DNA of 13,242 nt from JACOZM01 sp035289385 (GCA_035289385.1 DATDXI010000023.1:1-13242); one strand, 5' to 3'. Shown: positions 1 to 6,983, numbered from the stretch's first letter. A program made the numbers and translations. The notes: generated from the letters alone by a model not told the origin.

Positions 1-1595
1 GCAACAAGAGACGCCGCTCCAGCAATAATCCAAGGAAGGCGGGAAGGTCTCTGGAATGGAACAGCTTGCTGTCCAGGGAAAGGAGAAGCCTCTTCAGGAG
101 CAACCTCTTCATTGCCTGGGGAATTGACCATAACCAAAGGCACCGGAGAAGTAACTTCACCCGGAGGAGAGAGAATCTCTGGTAAAGCAGGTGCACTACT
201 GCTTGGAGAATATTTAGGAACAGAAGCCTCTTCATTGCCTGGGGAATTGACCATAACCGAAGGCACCGGAGAAGTAACTTCACTCGGAGGAGAGAGAATC
301 TCTGGTAAAGCAGGAGCAGTTCCACCATTCTTTGGAGAAGATTCAGGAACAACAGAAGCAGGCGATTCATCAGGAGGTAATGGCCTATCTCTGCGTTGTT
401 GTTCAGCTTCGTATTCCGATCTCATGCGTGCAACAACTTCTTCCGGTGATGCAGAATCACCAGAGACATCGGCAACCATCTCTGCTAGAGGAGATCTCCG
501 CAGATCTTCCAAGCCATAGGCAAATGAAGCGAAGCGAACTTGAGACTGTGCTAAGGCATCCGCAGAAGAAAGAATGACGTAGGTAAGAGTATCGCTCAGA
601 TAGTCAACGATTCTTTCAAATTGTTCCCGATTATTGCGGTCATTTCTAGTCATTCTCCAAAACCGGGGAAGAGGAACAAGAAGCTCATCATAGGCAGGGA
701 ACATCCTGCTCCCTTGCTGGGAGAAAAACTTGTTTCTCGCTTCAACCACAACATACCTATCCTGATTGAGATGAGACCTACCATCTGGAGAAGTATGGAC
801 AATCATGCCTCCTTCACCATAAGGATTACCCCAACCACCAGTAAAGCCAGCATAATTAGCTACATAGAACCTCACTGCATTAGCATCATCAACTTCAAAT
901 CCTCTATCATCGCTGACGGATAGATGAACGATCCTTTGCTGTTGCCCATCACTTTCAAATCTAGGAGATAATCGAACTGCTGACCATCCCTCAGAAACTT
1001 GAACATCCTCAGAGGTCTCCAAGTGCTCCGGGACAAGAAGATGGAGCCTGTCGACGCTTACTATATATCTCTCTGTCGTAACAGTATCTGGTTTCCATAC
1101 CAGCATCCGTGAGCTGCTCCTTTTCACTTTCAGATCAGCCGCCTCCCGCTGCGCCAAGAGACAATCCATCAAGTGGTTGTAGTCAAAAGCATCATAAAAA
1201 CTTGTACCTCTTTCCGGCTGGAAGGTAATCTCTCTCCTTCCCATAACCTCATACAGCCTTTCCAAAGGGATAAGATTCCCATCATTTAATTTCAGCCTTA
1301 GAAAATCAAAGGTCATCGTGTCATCAGGAGAATATCTTTCATTAAAATGCAGAGACACGCTAACACCGGGCAATTCAACAGGAGATTCCACCACCAGGCT
1401 TTCTAACGTTCTTCGCTCTCCACGAATATCTGATCTTTTTATCTCACAAGTAACAGAAGGGTCCATGGCCCATAGAGTCGGCGCATGATAGCTCCTGAGC
1501 ATATATGAAATAAGGCCACGAAGAGCAGTCTCCGGACTACAAAAATCAATATCCTCTTTCAAATCCTCTGAAATATCTGCTACTAAAACGGGCAT
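1..1595 (-). CDS. Large unrecognised protein with repeat-bearing Pro/Ser-rich tail and C-terminal hydrophobic segment (partial, runs off left edge)
   Basis: Reading the minus strand from ATG at 1595 gives an uninterrupted frame of 531 codons to the window edge. The protein starts MPVLVADISEDL and has no signal peptide. Roughly residues 1-390 look globular with mixed charge; I do not recognise the fold. Residues about 390-515 are low in complexity and rich in Pro, Ser and Glu, with two near-identical 41-residue repeats (each containing PALPEILSPP and VMVNSPGNEE). The last visible residues, LPWIIAGAASLVA, look like the start of a membrane helix. This suggests a globular domain, a flexible linker and a C-terminal anchor, so a tail-anchored topology is possible (inference). 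The ATG is supported by a TATA box about 28 bases upstream, which would make the transcript leaderless. Codon use looks coding throughout. The C-terminus and the function are unknown. Confidence 0.85.
   Translation of the reverse strand, partial: MPVLVADISEDLKEDIDFCSPETALRGLISYMLRSYHAPTLWAMDPSVTCEIKRSDIRGERRTLESLVVESPVELPGVSVSLHFNERYSPDDTMTFDFLRLKLNDGNLIPLERLYEVMGRREITFQPERGTSFYDAFDYNHLMDCLLAQREAADLKVKRSSSRMLVWKPDTVTTERYIVSVDRLHLLVPEHLETSEDVQVSEGWSAVRLSPRFESDGQQQRIVHLSVSDDRGFEVDDANAVRFYVANYAGFTGGWGNPYGEGGMIVHTSPDGRSHLNQDRYVVVEARNKFFSQQGSRMFPAYDELLVPLPRFWRMTRNDRNNREQFERIVDYLSDTLTYVILSSADALAQSQVRFASFAYGLEDLRRSPLAEMVADVSGDSASPEEVVARMRSEYEAEQQRRDRPLPPDESPASVVPESSPKNGGTAPALPEILSPPSEVTSPVPSVMVNSPGNEEASVPKYSPSSSAPALPEILSPPGEVTSPVPLVMVNSPGNEEVAPEEASPFPGQQAVPFQRPSRLPWIIAGAASLV
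104..317. repeat. In-gene tandem repeat (two 91-base near-identical cores, period 123)
   Basis: Bases 104-194 and 227-317 are the same sequence apart from about three substitutions, and they lie 123 bases (41 codons) apart. They encode the Pro/Ser-rich repeats in the tail of the left-edge minus-strand gene. The reading frame is kept across both units, as expected for a linker that grows by recombination. Confidence 0.9.
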
Positions 1596-1617
1596 TTTAA
1601 AATTAAAATAGGCCGAA

Positions 1618-1627
1618 CTTTATAAAG
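1618..1627 (-). promoter_or_regulatory. TATA box of the left-edge gene
   Basis: CTTTATAAAG is centred about 28 bases upstream of ATG 1595 on the minus strand. This matches an archaeal TATA element with transcription starting at or next to the start codon (leaderless mRNA). No Shine-Dalgarno sequence is seen. Confidence 0.6.
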
Positions 1628-1690
1628 CTTTCGTTTTATTTACTACTATTAAGTAACAAATTAATATTTTCCTCCCCTTCCTAAAACGCA

Positions 1691-1725
1691 AAGAATTTTC
1701 CACCAGGTTTCGGTGGAAAATTCTT
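1691..1725. other. Perfect 14-bp inverted repeat (hairpin) in divergent intergenic region
   Basis: AAGAATTTTCCACC (1691-1704) and its exact reverse complement (1712-1725) flank a 7-base loop. It lies upstream of both divergent genes, and no T-run follows on either strand, so it does not look like a terminator. It could be a regulator-binding palindrome, a structured small RNA or a dispersed repeat. Confidence 0.75.
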
Positions 1726-1731
1726 ACGCAT

Positions 1732-1755
1732 GAAAATAAACGGAGATTTATTTTC
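1732..1755. repeat. Perfect 9-bp hairpin; diverged copy at 9880-9903
   Basis: GAAAATAAA (1732-1740) and TTTATTTTC (1747-1755) pair perfectly around the loop CGGAGA. A similar 36-base stretch, about 80% identical, lies at 9880-9915 in another intergenic region. The two copies differ by a T-A to C-G change that keeps one stem pair. Confidence 0.55.
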
Positions 1756-1855
1756 AGCGCAGAAATAATAGGTTATAATCAAAGATGAAAGTAAATCTGT
1801 TATACCTACACCAGCAGCCCATACTTATACCTCCTTTTCTCCATTTCCATAGAAA

Positions 1856-1864
1856 TATATAAAA
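1856..1864 (+). promoter_or_regulatory. TATA box of rqcH-like gene
   Basis: TATATAAAA is centred about 27 bases before ATG 1887. The spacing predicts a leaderless transcript starting at that ATG, and it argues against the in-frame TTG at 1875. Confidence 0.65.
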
Positions 1865-1886
1865 GCATCCCTGATTGCATCATTCT

Positions 1887-2969
1887 ATGAAAAAATCCTT
1901 AGCTTCCATAGAACTGGCTGCCATCGTCAATGAGCTGCAATTTCTGGTAAAAGGGAAGATATCAAAGATCTATGATTACGGCGAGAAAGAATTGCTGCTG
2001 CAGCTTCATGCCCAAAACCAGGGGAAACAGCTGCTCCGCATCATCCCAGGAAAACTGCTGAACATAACTGACAAGAAAGAATCTCAGATGAACCCTACTG
2101 GATTCTGCATGCAGCTTCGGAAATATTTGGATAACGCCAGTATCATCAGCATTTCGCAGAAAGGCGGGGAACGAATAGTTGTCATGGAAATAGAGAAAAA
2201 AGAGAAATACTCCCTTATCATAGAATTCTTTTCTACAGGAAATATCATCTTCACTGATGAAAAGAATATGATCATCGGCAGCCTCAACCGACAGATCTGG
2301 AAAGACCGTGTGGTCAAGCAGGGAGAAAAATATGTCTTCCCTGCCTCCCAAGGGAATTGGAAAGACATCACAGCAGGCCAGCTGGTAACTATTCTCCATA
2401 GCAGCGACAAAAAAAATCTGGCCACATCCTTAGCTATAGAGCTCAGTCTGGGAGGAGTATATGCCGAAGAGCTCTGCAAGTGCTCAAGAGTGAATAAAGA
2501 TCTCCTGCCAAAAGAAGTGACTAAACAACAGATACAAGCTTTACTGGATACCTTGACCGAATGGAAAAAACTTTTAGAGAAGCCGCAAGGATACTTTTAT
2601 GCTTCAGAGATCACTCCTTTCCCCTTAGCAGATCAACAGCCCCTCAAGATAGTCCCGACATATAATGAAGCGATCAATACCTTAAATCCATTACAAGCCA
2701 TCTCTCCCTTCCAGAAAAAGATAGCTGCCCTGCAGAAGATGATTGCCGAGCAAGAAGAAGCGATTACGGCTCAAGAAGAGAGGGTCAACAGAAACAGGAA
2801 GAAGGGAGAACTGATCTATGAGCATTATGCTGCTCTCAGCCAATTGCTAAGAGCAGTCGAAGAGCTTCGCCAGACAAAAGACTGGAAGGCTATTGAACAA
2901 GAGTTGAAGAAAGAGAAAAAGATAAAAAAAGTTGACTTGAAAGATAAACAAGTGATTATTGATTTATAG
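1887..2969 (+). CDS. Shortened RqcH/NFACT-family protein (NFACT-N, HhH and coiled coil only)
   Basis: RqcH/Rqc2/NEMF proteins bind split large ribosomal subunits and recruit tRNA to add C-terminal tails to stalled nascent chains. This 360-residue protein begins with the typical NFACT-N sequence (SLASIELAAIVNEL, then GKISKIYDYGEKELLLQL, MQLRKYLDNASI and QGEKYVFP). An HhH-like region follows at about 175-235, then a charged coiled coil at about 275-345. It ends at KKVDLKDKQVIIDL, where full-length homologues (about 550-680 residues) continue into the second coiled-coil arm and the NFACT-R domain. Only about 60 bases follow before the next gene, so that half is absent here. The DR motif of the family, which mediates tRNA recruitment in the bacterial protein, reads E95-R96. 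ATG 1887 was chosen over TTG 1875 because of the TATA spacing. Family assignment is firm; tailing activity is doubtful. Confidence 0.85.
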   Translation: MKKSLASIELAAIVNELQFLVKGKISKIYDYGEKELLLQLHAQNQGKQLLRIIPGKLLNITDKKESQMNPTGFCMQLRKYLDNASIISISQKGGERIVVMEIEKKEKYSLIIEFFSTGNIIFTDEKNMIIGSLNRQIWKDRVVKQGEKYVFPASQGNWKDITAGQLVTILHSSDKKNLATSLAIELSLGGVYAEELCKCSRVNKDLLPKEVTKQQIQALLDTLTEWKKLLEKPQGYFYASEITPFPLADQQPLKIVPTYNEAINTLNPLQAISPFQKKIAALQKMIAEQEEAITAQEERVNRNRKKGELIYEHYAALSQLLRAVEELRQTKDWKAIEQELKKEKKIKKVDLKDKQVIIDL

Positions 2970-3011
2970 GTATTGAAGAGATGACACTAAAAAAAGAAGA
3001 TCCTAAAAAGT

Positions 3012-3019
3012 AAAAAAAA
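3012..3019 (-). terminator. Oligo-T terminator of slipin gene
   Basis: On the minus strand a run of eight T begins about 14 bases after the slipin stop codon, followed by a further T-run near 3004-3008. This fits the T-rich intrinsic terminators of archaea. Confidence 0.5.
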
Positions 3020-3033
3020 GAAAAGCTCATCAT

Positions 3034-3804
3034 TCACTTATTCCCTTTCGATAACCCTTCAAGAGCTCTCAGGACTTCTAATGGAACAGCAAAGACGACC
3101 GTATTGCTTTGGTCGCTGGATATCTCATTGATGCTCTGCAATGTCCTTAGATGCAAGGCACCGGGAGCTGTCGCAAGAGTTCTCGCAGCTTTTGCCATAT
3201 TTGTTGCTGCTTCTGCTTCCCCTTCAGCCTTGATGATGACTGCTCTCTTTTCTCGTTCAGATTCCGCTTCCGCCGCCATAACCCGTTTCATATCCTGAGG
3301 CAATTCGATGTGTTTCAAGTCAACAGACTCCACTTTTATTCCCCATGGATCAGTAGCTTTATCTACCGACATCTGGATCTTCTTCGATATCTTATCCCTT
3401 TCCCTCAACAGATCATCCAGCGTCACTTCTCCCACAACATCTCTCATCGTCGTCTGTGATAGCTGAGAAGTGGCGTAATAATAGTTCTCGATATCGATAA
3501 TCGCTTTCTTCGGGTCAGCAACCTTAAAGTAGAGGACAGCATTTACCCGCACAGAAACATTATCTTTGCTGATACAGTCCTGATCAGGAACATCGACCGC
3601 TTTAACCCGAAGATCAACTCTCTCCCAAGATTGAAGCACGGGAATGACTAACCGCAATCCCGGCTGCATCAACCCACTGTATTTGCCTAACGTGAACTTC
3701 ACTCCCCGCTCATATTCGCGGACAACTTTCAGTCCCGTAAGGACAAGAAAAACGAACAATGCCAATAGTGCAGGCATAAACCCTATTACCGATAAAAGTG
3801 CCAT
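3034..3804 (-). CDS. Stomatin/prohibitin-family membrane protein (slipin)
   Basis: This is an SPFH-domain protein of 256 residues. An N-terminal membrane helix (about 7-25) precedes the conserved entry VVREYERGVKFTLGKYSG. The SPFH core (about 28-200) contains the slipin hallmarks DVPDQDCISKDNVSVRVNAV and WGIKVESVDLKHIELPQDM. A helical AAEAESEREKRAVIIKAEGEAEAA region leads to the C-terminal LRTLQSINEISSDQSNTVVF. Such proteins assemble into membrane-bound oligomeric rings and scaffold or regulate membrane proteases. The start is ATG 3804 rather than TTG 3822: a GGGGGGT ribosome-binding site lies about 10 bases upstream of the ATG, and the helix then begins naturally. The nfeD protease partner often found beside archaeal slipins is not in this window. 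Identification is secure; the client is unknown. Confidence 0.93.
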   Translation of the reverse strand: MALLSVIGFMPALLALFVFLVLTGLKVVREYERGVKFTLGKYSGLMQPGLRLVIPVLQSWERVDLRVKAVDVPDQDCISKDNVSVRVNAVLYFKVADPKKAIIDIENYYYATSQLSQTTMRDVVGEVTLDDLLRERDKISKKIQMSVDKATDPWGIKVESVDLKHIELPQDMKRVMAAEAESEREKRAVIIKAEGEAEAATNMAKAARTLATAPGALHLRTLQSINEISSDQSNTVVFAVPLEVLRALEGLSKGNK

Positions 3805-3860
3805 AAAATCATTACCCCCCAAGTTAATTATTTTATTATCTATCGATCAAGAAAGAAAAG

Positions 3861-3870
3861 TATATAAAAA
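3861..3870. promoter_or_regulatory. Shared divergent TATA box (slipin and yprB operon)
   Basis: TATATAAAAA on the plus strand reads as TTTTTATATA on the minus strand, and the core TATATA is self-complementary. It is the only good TATA element in the 125-base gap between two divergent genes. Both genes would then have leaders of about 35-40 bases with ribosome-binding sites (GGGGGGT for slipin, AAAGGT for the exonuclease gene), in contrast to the leaderless genes nearby. Confidence 0.55.
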
Positions 3871-3929
3871 TTGTGATTTTAGACAGATGATTACGAAGAA
3901 CCATATTCCTACCGACGAAAGGTATCCTC

Positions 3930-4688
3930 ATGATCAGACATTCTTTTATCTTCCTGGAAAGGATTGGCAGCAGAAAAGAGCAGCAGCTCTGGAGTCAGGG
4001 AATAGAGTCTTGGCAGGATTTTCTGAAAGCACAGGCAATCAAAGGGATTCCCCTTCTAAAAAAACAATACTATGACCGCAAGCTCAGAGAAGCACAGGAA
4101 GCCTTAGCATCAGATGATTCTTCTTTTTTCATCGGAAAACTTAAACTGAAAGAGATGTGGAGATTGTACGATTACTTCAAGGAAGAATGCTGCTTTTTAG
4201 ACGTGGAGATAGATAGTTTTGGCAGGGTTATCCTTGTTGGACTATCCTCCGAACAGCAGACAAAACATTTTGTCTATGGAGCGAACCTCGAGCAGCTATT
4301 GCTCAAGAAAGAACTTGCAAAATATAAACTTCTCATCACGTTCAACGGCTCCTCTTTTGATCTGCCGAAACTCCGAAAGCAATATGGCATAACCCTCACC
4401 ATTCCTCATATCGACCTAAAGCCCTTATGCATCAATCTTGGCTTGAAAGGTGGGCTGAAAGAAGTCGAAAAGGAATTACATCTTCAACGGCCTGAACATC
4501 TCTACGGCAATCCTGTTGATTTGTGGAAAGCCTTTCATGCCTCTGGCGACAGAGAATATCTGGAATTATTGATAGAGTATAACCGTGAAGACACGGAAAA
4601 CTTAAAGTGGATCATGGATCACATTTATAAAAGGATGTCAACAGAGATTATGCATCACGAACAGATAGAAGAGAATAAAAGAAAGTAA
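3930..4688 (+). CDS. YprB-type RNase H-like (DEDD) exonuclease
   Basis: This 252-residue protein matches the ribonuclease H-like superfamily represented by the YprB domain. The catalytic acidic residues are visible: D91-x-E93 in FLDVEI, D144 in LITFNGSSFDLPKL, and D221 in IEYNREDTENL. The accessory motif HIDLKPL..LGLKGGLKEVEKEL is typical of the family. The N-terminal region FIFLERIG...LWSQGIESWQDFL resembles the conserved segment that precedes the nuclease domain in archaeal members. It is probably a 3'-5' exonuclease on DNA or RNA, but the substrate is unknown. ATG 3930 has an AAAGGT ribosome-binding site 6 bases upstream. It is the first gene of an apparent three-gene operon with ribD (17-base gap) and a CARF-like gene. 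Nothing seen links the nuclease biochemically to RibD. Confidence 0.85.
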   Translation: MIRHSFIFLERIGSRKEQQLWSQGIESWQDFLKAQAIKGIPLLKKQYYDRKLREAQEALASDDSSFFIGKLKLKEMWRLYDYFKEECCFLDVEIDSFGRVILVGLSSEQQTKHFVYGANLEQLLLKKELAKYKLLITFNGSSFDLPKLRKQYGITLTIPHIDLKPLCINLGLKGGLKEVEKELHLQRPEHLYGNPVDLWKAFHASGDREYLELLIEYNREDTENLKWIMDHIYKRMSTEIMHHEQIEENKRK

Positions 4689-4705
4689 AAGATAGTGAAG
4701 AAACA

Positions 4706-5764
4706 ATGATGATCTCACCAACATCAGACGAACAGTACATGCAGAGAGCATTAGAACTAGCCAGAAAAGGATTGGGTCATACTTCTCCAAACCCCATGGT
4801 CGGAGCAGTCATTGTAAAAGATAACAAAATTATCGCTGAAGGCTACCATCAGCAGGCAGGAAAGGACCATGCAGAAATTGTTGCACTCAAGAAGTGCTCT
4901 AGCTCTTCATCCAAAAAAGCAACATTATATATTAACCTCGAGCCTTGCTGCCATCATGGCAAAACTCCCCCCTGTGTCGACAGCATCATCGCCAGTGGAA
5001 TTTCTAAGGTAATGATTGCCACAAAAGATCCTAATCCTCTCGTTTCAGGGAGAGGCATTGCCGCGCTGAAGAAAGCAGGAATTTCAGTGAAAGTAGGTGT
5101 TTTGCAGCAAGAAGCAGAGGAATTGAACAAGATTTTTTTCAAATATATCGCCACAGGAAAACCTTACATCTATCTCAAGGCAGCCTTAACACTTGATGGA
5201 AAAATTGCCACAAGGACAGCAGAATCAAAGTGGATCTCTGGAGAAGACGCAAGAGCTCTTGTCCACCAGAAAAGGAAAGAGGTTGATGCCATTCTTGTGG
5301 GAAAGCATACTCTCCTGCATGATGATCCTCACCTTACGGCAAGAGTCGGCCGTAGCACCAGCTTCCCAAAAAGAATTATTTTAGGAACAGAAAAAGATGT
5401 TCCAAAAAATCTTCATATCTTTCATCAAAAGGGAGAAAATATCTTTAGGAGTGGAAAAGACTTGACAAAAATACTTGATGACTTAGGGAAACAAGAGATT
5501 ACCAGTATTCTCGTAGAAGGAGGCAGTTCAGTATTTTCACAATTCATCAAGCAAGGACTCGTTGATGAGTATCTTTTCTTCATCGCTCCAAAACTGCTGG
5601 GGGATGAACAGGCTATCCCCTTCTTCCAAGGGCAGAACACCACTTCCTTAAAGGAAGCCACCAAACTGCGCTTCATCAGCACAGAGATGGCAGGAAAAGA
5701 TGTCCTCATAACAGCTAGAAATGATAATAAAAATAAGAAAACAAACACACTATGGTCTCATTAA
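4706..5764 (+). CDS. ribD: Bifunctional riboflavin biosynthesis protein RibD (deaminase/reductase)
   Basis: RibD carries out two successive steps of riboflavin synthesis: deamination of diaminohydroxyphosphoribosylaminopyrimidine, then NADPH-dependent reduction of the ribosyl group. The N-terminal cytidine-deaminase-like domain (about 1-145) has the zinc motif H55-A-E57 and PCCHHGKTPPC (C81/C82, C90), after SPNPMVGAVIV. The C-terminal reductase domain (about 150-340) shows LKAALTLDGKIA, ESKWISGEDAR, VDAILVGKHTLLHDDPHLTAR and the nucleotide-binding LVEGGSSVFSQF. At 352 residues it is close to the usual bacterial length, with deaminase-first order. Most archaea instead use separate enzymes, so gene acquisition from bacteria is plausible (inference). 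No other rib gene is in the window. The 3' end overlaps the next gene by 13 bases, which suggests translational coupling. All expected catalytic residues are present. Confidence 0.95.
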   Translation: MMISPTSDEQYMQRALELARKGLGHTSPNPMVGAVIVKDNKIIAEGYHQQAGKDHAEIVALKKCSSSSSKKATLYINLEPCCHHGKTPPCVDSIIASGISKVMIATKDPNPLVSGRGIAALKKAGISVKVGVLQQEAEELNKIFFKYIATGKPYIYLKAALTLDGKIATRTAESKWISGEDARALVHQKRKEVDAILVGKHTLLHDDPHLTARVGRSTSFPKRIILGTEKDVPKNLHIFHQKGENIFRSGKDLTKILDDLGKQEITSILVEGGSSVFSQFIKQGLVDEYLFFIAPKLLGDEQAIPFFQGQNTTSLKEATKLRFISTEMAGKDVLITARNDNKNKKTNTLWSH

Positions 5765-6123
5765 TCATCTGCCTCTCTTCAGGCAAAGGAACATGGACAG
5801 AAGTGATCAAGATTATCCAGGGCAAGAACTGGCAGAATATTTTTCTCATAACAACAGATTTTGGAAAAGACAATTTCTCCCTCCAGAAAGAAAACATGAA
5901 ACTGATTATTGTCAATCCTTTTGATGAAATAAACGCTATCAAAGATATTATCAAGAAAGACCTCCATAATCAAATCTCTGATTTTGAAGTTGCCTTAAAT
6001 TTTGTCTCTGGCTCGGGAAAAGAACACATGGCGTTGGTAGAAGCTATCATGGAACTAGGGTTAAACTTTCGGCTGATCACGCTCATCAATGGAGAAGTTG
6101 ATAGTTTAGGCTTATCAAGATGA
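5752..6123 (+). CDS. Small Rossmann-like protein resembling a stand-alone CARF-type domain
   Basis: The protein has 123 residues with an alternating strand-helix pattern: VSLIICLSSGKGTW, a helix, NIFLITTDFGK, KLIIVNPFDE, a helix, and then VALNFVSGSGKEHMALVEAIMELGLNFRLITL. The order of strands, a Ser/Gly-rich first loop and a glycine-rich SGSGKEHMA loop before a long helix resemble CARF-like ligand-binding domains, which often have a TGG-type motif there. No effector domain is attached. The start overlaps the end of ribD by 13 bases, so it is probably translated from the same mRNA. Its job is unknown. A nucleotide-sensing or nucleotide-binding role is a hypothesis from fold resemblance only; a different Rossmann-like family is equally possible. 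Confidence 0.75.
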   Translation: MVSLIICLSSGKGTWTEVIKIIQGKNWQNIFLITTDFGKDNFSLQKENMKLIIVNPFDEINAIKDIIKKDLHNQISDFEVALNFVSGSGKEHMALVEAIMELGLNFRLITLINGEVDSLGLSR

Positions 6124-6143
6124 AAGATTAAGAGTAAGCAACC

Positions 6144-6164
6144 TTATTTTTAGAATCAGAAAAA
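6144..6164. terminator. Bidirectional T-rich terminator region
   Basis: TTATTTTT (6144-6151, plus strand) follows the yprB-ribD-CARF-like operon, and a T-run on the minus strand (complement of 6160-6164) follows the convergent membrane-protein gene. The 46-base gap between the convergent stops holds little else. Confidence 0.45.
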
Positions 6165-6169
6165 TATCC

Positions 6170-6928
6170 TCACTCCATGACTCTATACCATCGATACAAC
6201 AGCTTATCGACTGCCTTGACAAGCTCATATTCCTGTCCAGTGACTTTGATGCACGTGCCAAATGATTCTATTTTTGATTCATTGCCTAATGTTAACTCTA
6301 TCACAGGCTTCTGCTGAGGATTTTTTTCACAGCTGATGATTTCCCGTGTTTCACACACAGGATCTTCAACAGTACATGACCCTACAGGCCTTCGATCTAA
6401 GCCTTTAACCACATTAAAACTTAACTCGGAAAGAGCCAACGTATAAAATTTATCCTTAACTCCTGGATCGATGGCAATAAATACGTCTTCACCTTTGTTA
6501 AATTCAGGAGCAAGATTTCCGGTTATTTCTATCTCTTCAACCTCTAGTGGGTTGAAATGGAGAGGAAATTCGATAATACGATCCTCCGTTTCCTTTCTCG
6601 TCCACCATAGTCCTTCATATTTTACGACGCTGAAACCATTATAGATGATCCCTACTTCCTTATCCAAATTCCCCGCAAGATTTTCCCTATGGAGATCTTG
6701 GAGTGTGTAAGCGATAGCAGAACCTGTCACTTTAGCCTGCTCATACAAGCCAAACCCATCACTTAACGAAAAAGCGATAATGCCAATGATGACCGCTGCT
6801 GCAATGAAAAGAAACTTCTTGTCAGAAACTTTTTTTGGCTGCTGTTTTACCCGCTCTTCCTGCTCCAGAGCCTGAGCCATCTCTTTCTTATTTTCTTCTT
6901 CCAGCCGTTTATTGATGTCGAGATCCAT
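6170..6928 (-). CDS. Unrecognised single-pass membrane protein with four-cysteine exterior domain
   Basis: The protein has 252 residues. A charged, Glu/Lys-rich cytoplasmic N-terminus with coiled-coil character (1-38) precedes one membrane helix (about 39-56). An exterior domain of about 195 residues follows. It includes GIIYNGFSVVKYEGLWWTRKE and a HFNPLEVEEIEI strand, and it has exactly four cysteines (C185, C192, C200, C226), which could form two disulphides outside the cell. I recognise no catalytic motif. The ending KAVDKLLYRWYRVME is amphipathic. The positive residues before the helix favour an N-in topology. Its TATA box overlaps the stop codon of the upstream radical SAM gene, so it probably has its own promoter. 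It could be an envelope protein, but the sequence does not show its function. Confidence 0.8.
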   Translation of the reverse strand: MDLDINKRLEEENKKEMAQALEQEERVKQQPKKVSDKKFLFIAAAVIIGIIAFSLSDGFGLYEQAKVTGSAIAYTLQDLHRENLAGNLDKEVGIIYNGFSVVKYEGLWWTRKETEDRIIEFPLHFNPLEVEEIEITGNLAPEFNKGEDVFIAIDPGVKDKFYTLALSELSFNVVKGLDRRPVGSCTVEDPVCETREIISCEKNPQQKPVIELTLGNESKIESFGTCIKVTGQEYELVKAVDKLLYRWYRVME

Positions 6929-6974
6929 AAGTGAACCACTTGACTAAATAGATACAAGATAAAAGCAAATAAGG

Positions 6975-6983
6975 TATTTATAT
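6975..6983 (-). promoter_or_regulatory. TATA box of the membrane-protein gene, overlapping upstream stop codon
   Basis: ATATAAATA on the minus strand overlaps the TAA stop (6978-6980) of the radical SAM gene. It predicts transcription from about 6952, giving a leader of about 24 bases before ATG 6928. Confidence 0.5.

Noticed and set aside
112..923. Three plus-strand open frames near the left edge
   Set aside because: They are antisense to the continuous 531-codon minus-strand gene, and their low-complexity translations mirror its repeats.
1875..1886. TTG 1875 as start of the rqcH-like gene
   Set aside because: ATG 1887 lies at the right distance from the TATA box and gives the usual family N-terminus.
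1596..1886. C/D-box small RNA in the divergent intergenic region
   Set aside because: No ordered set of C and D boxes was found on either strand; only hairpins and TATA boxes are supported.
3887..4075. Short plus-strand frame from ATG 3887 that could be leaderless from the shared TATA box
   Set aside because: It overlaps the exonuclease gene in another frame. Its translation shows no family features, while the ATG 3930 frame has a ribosome-binding site and conserved N-terminal motifs.
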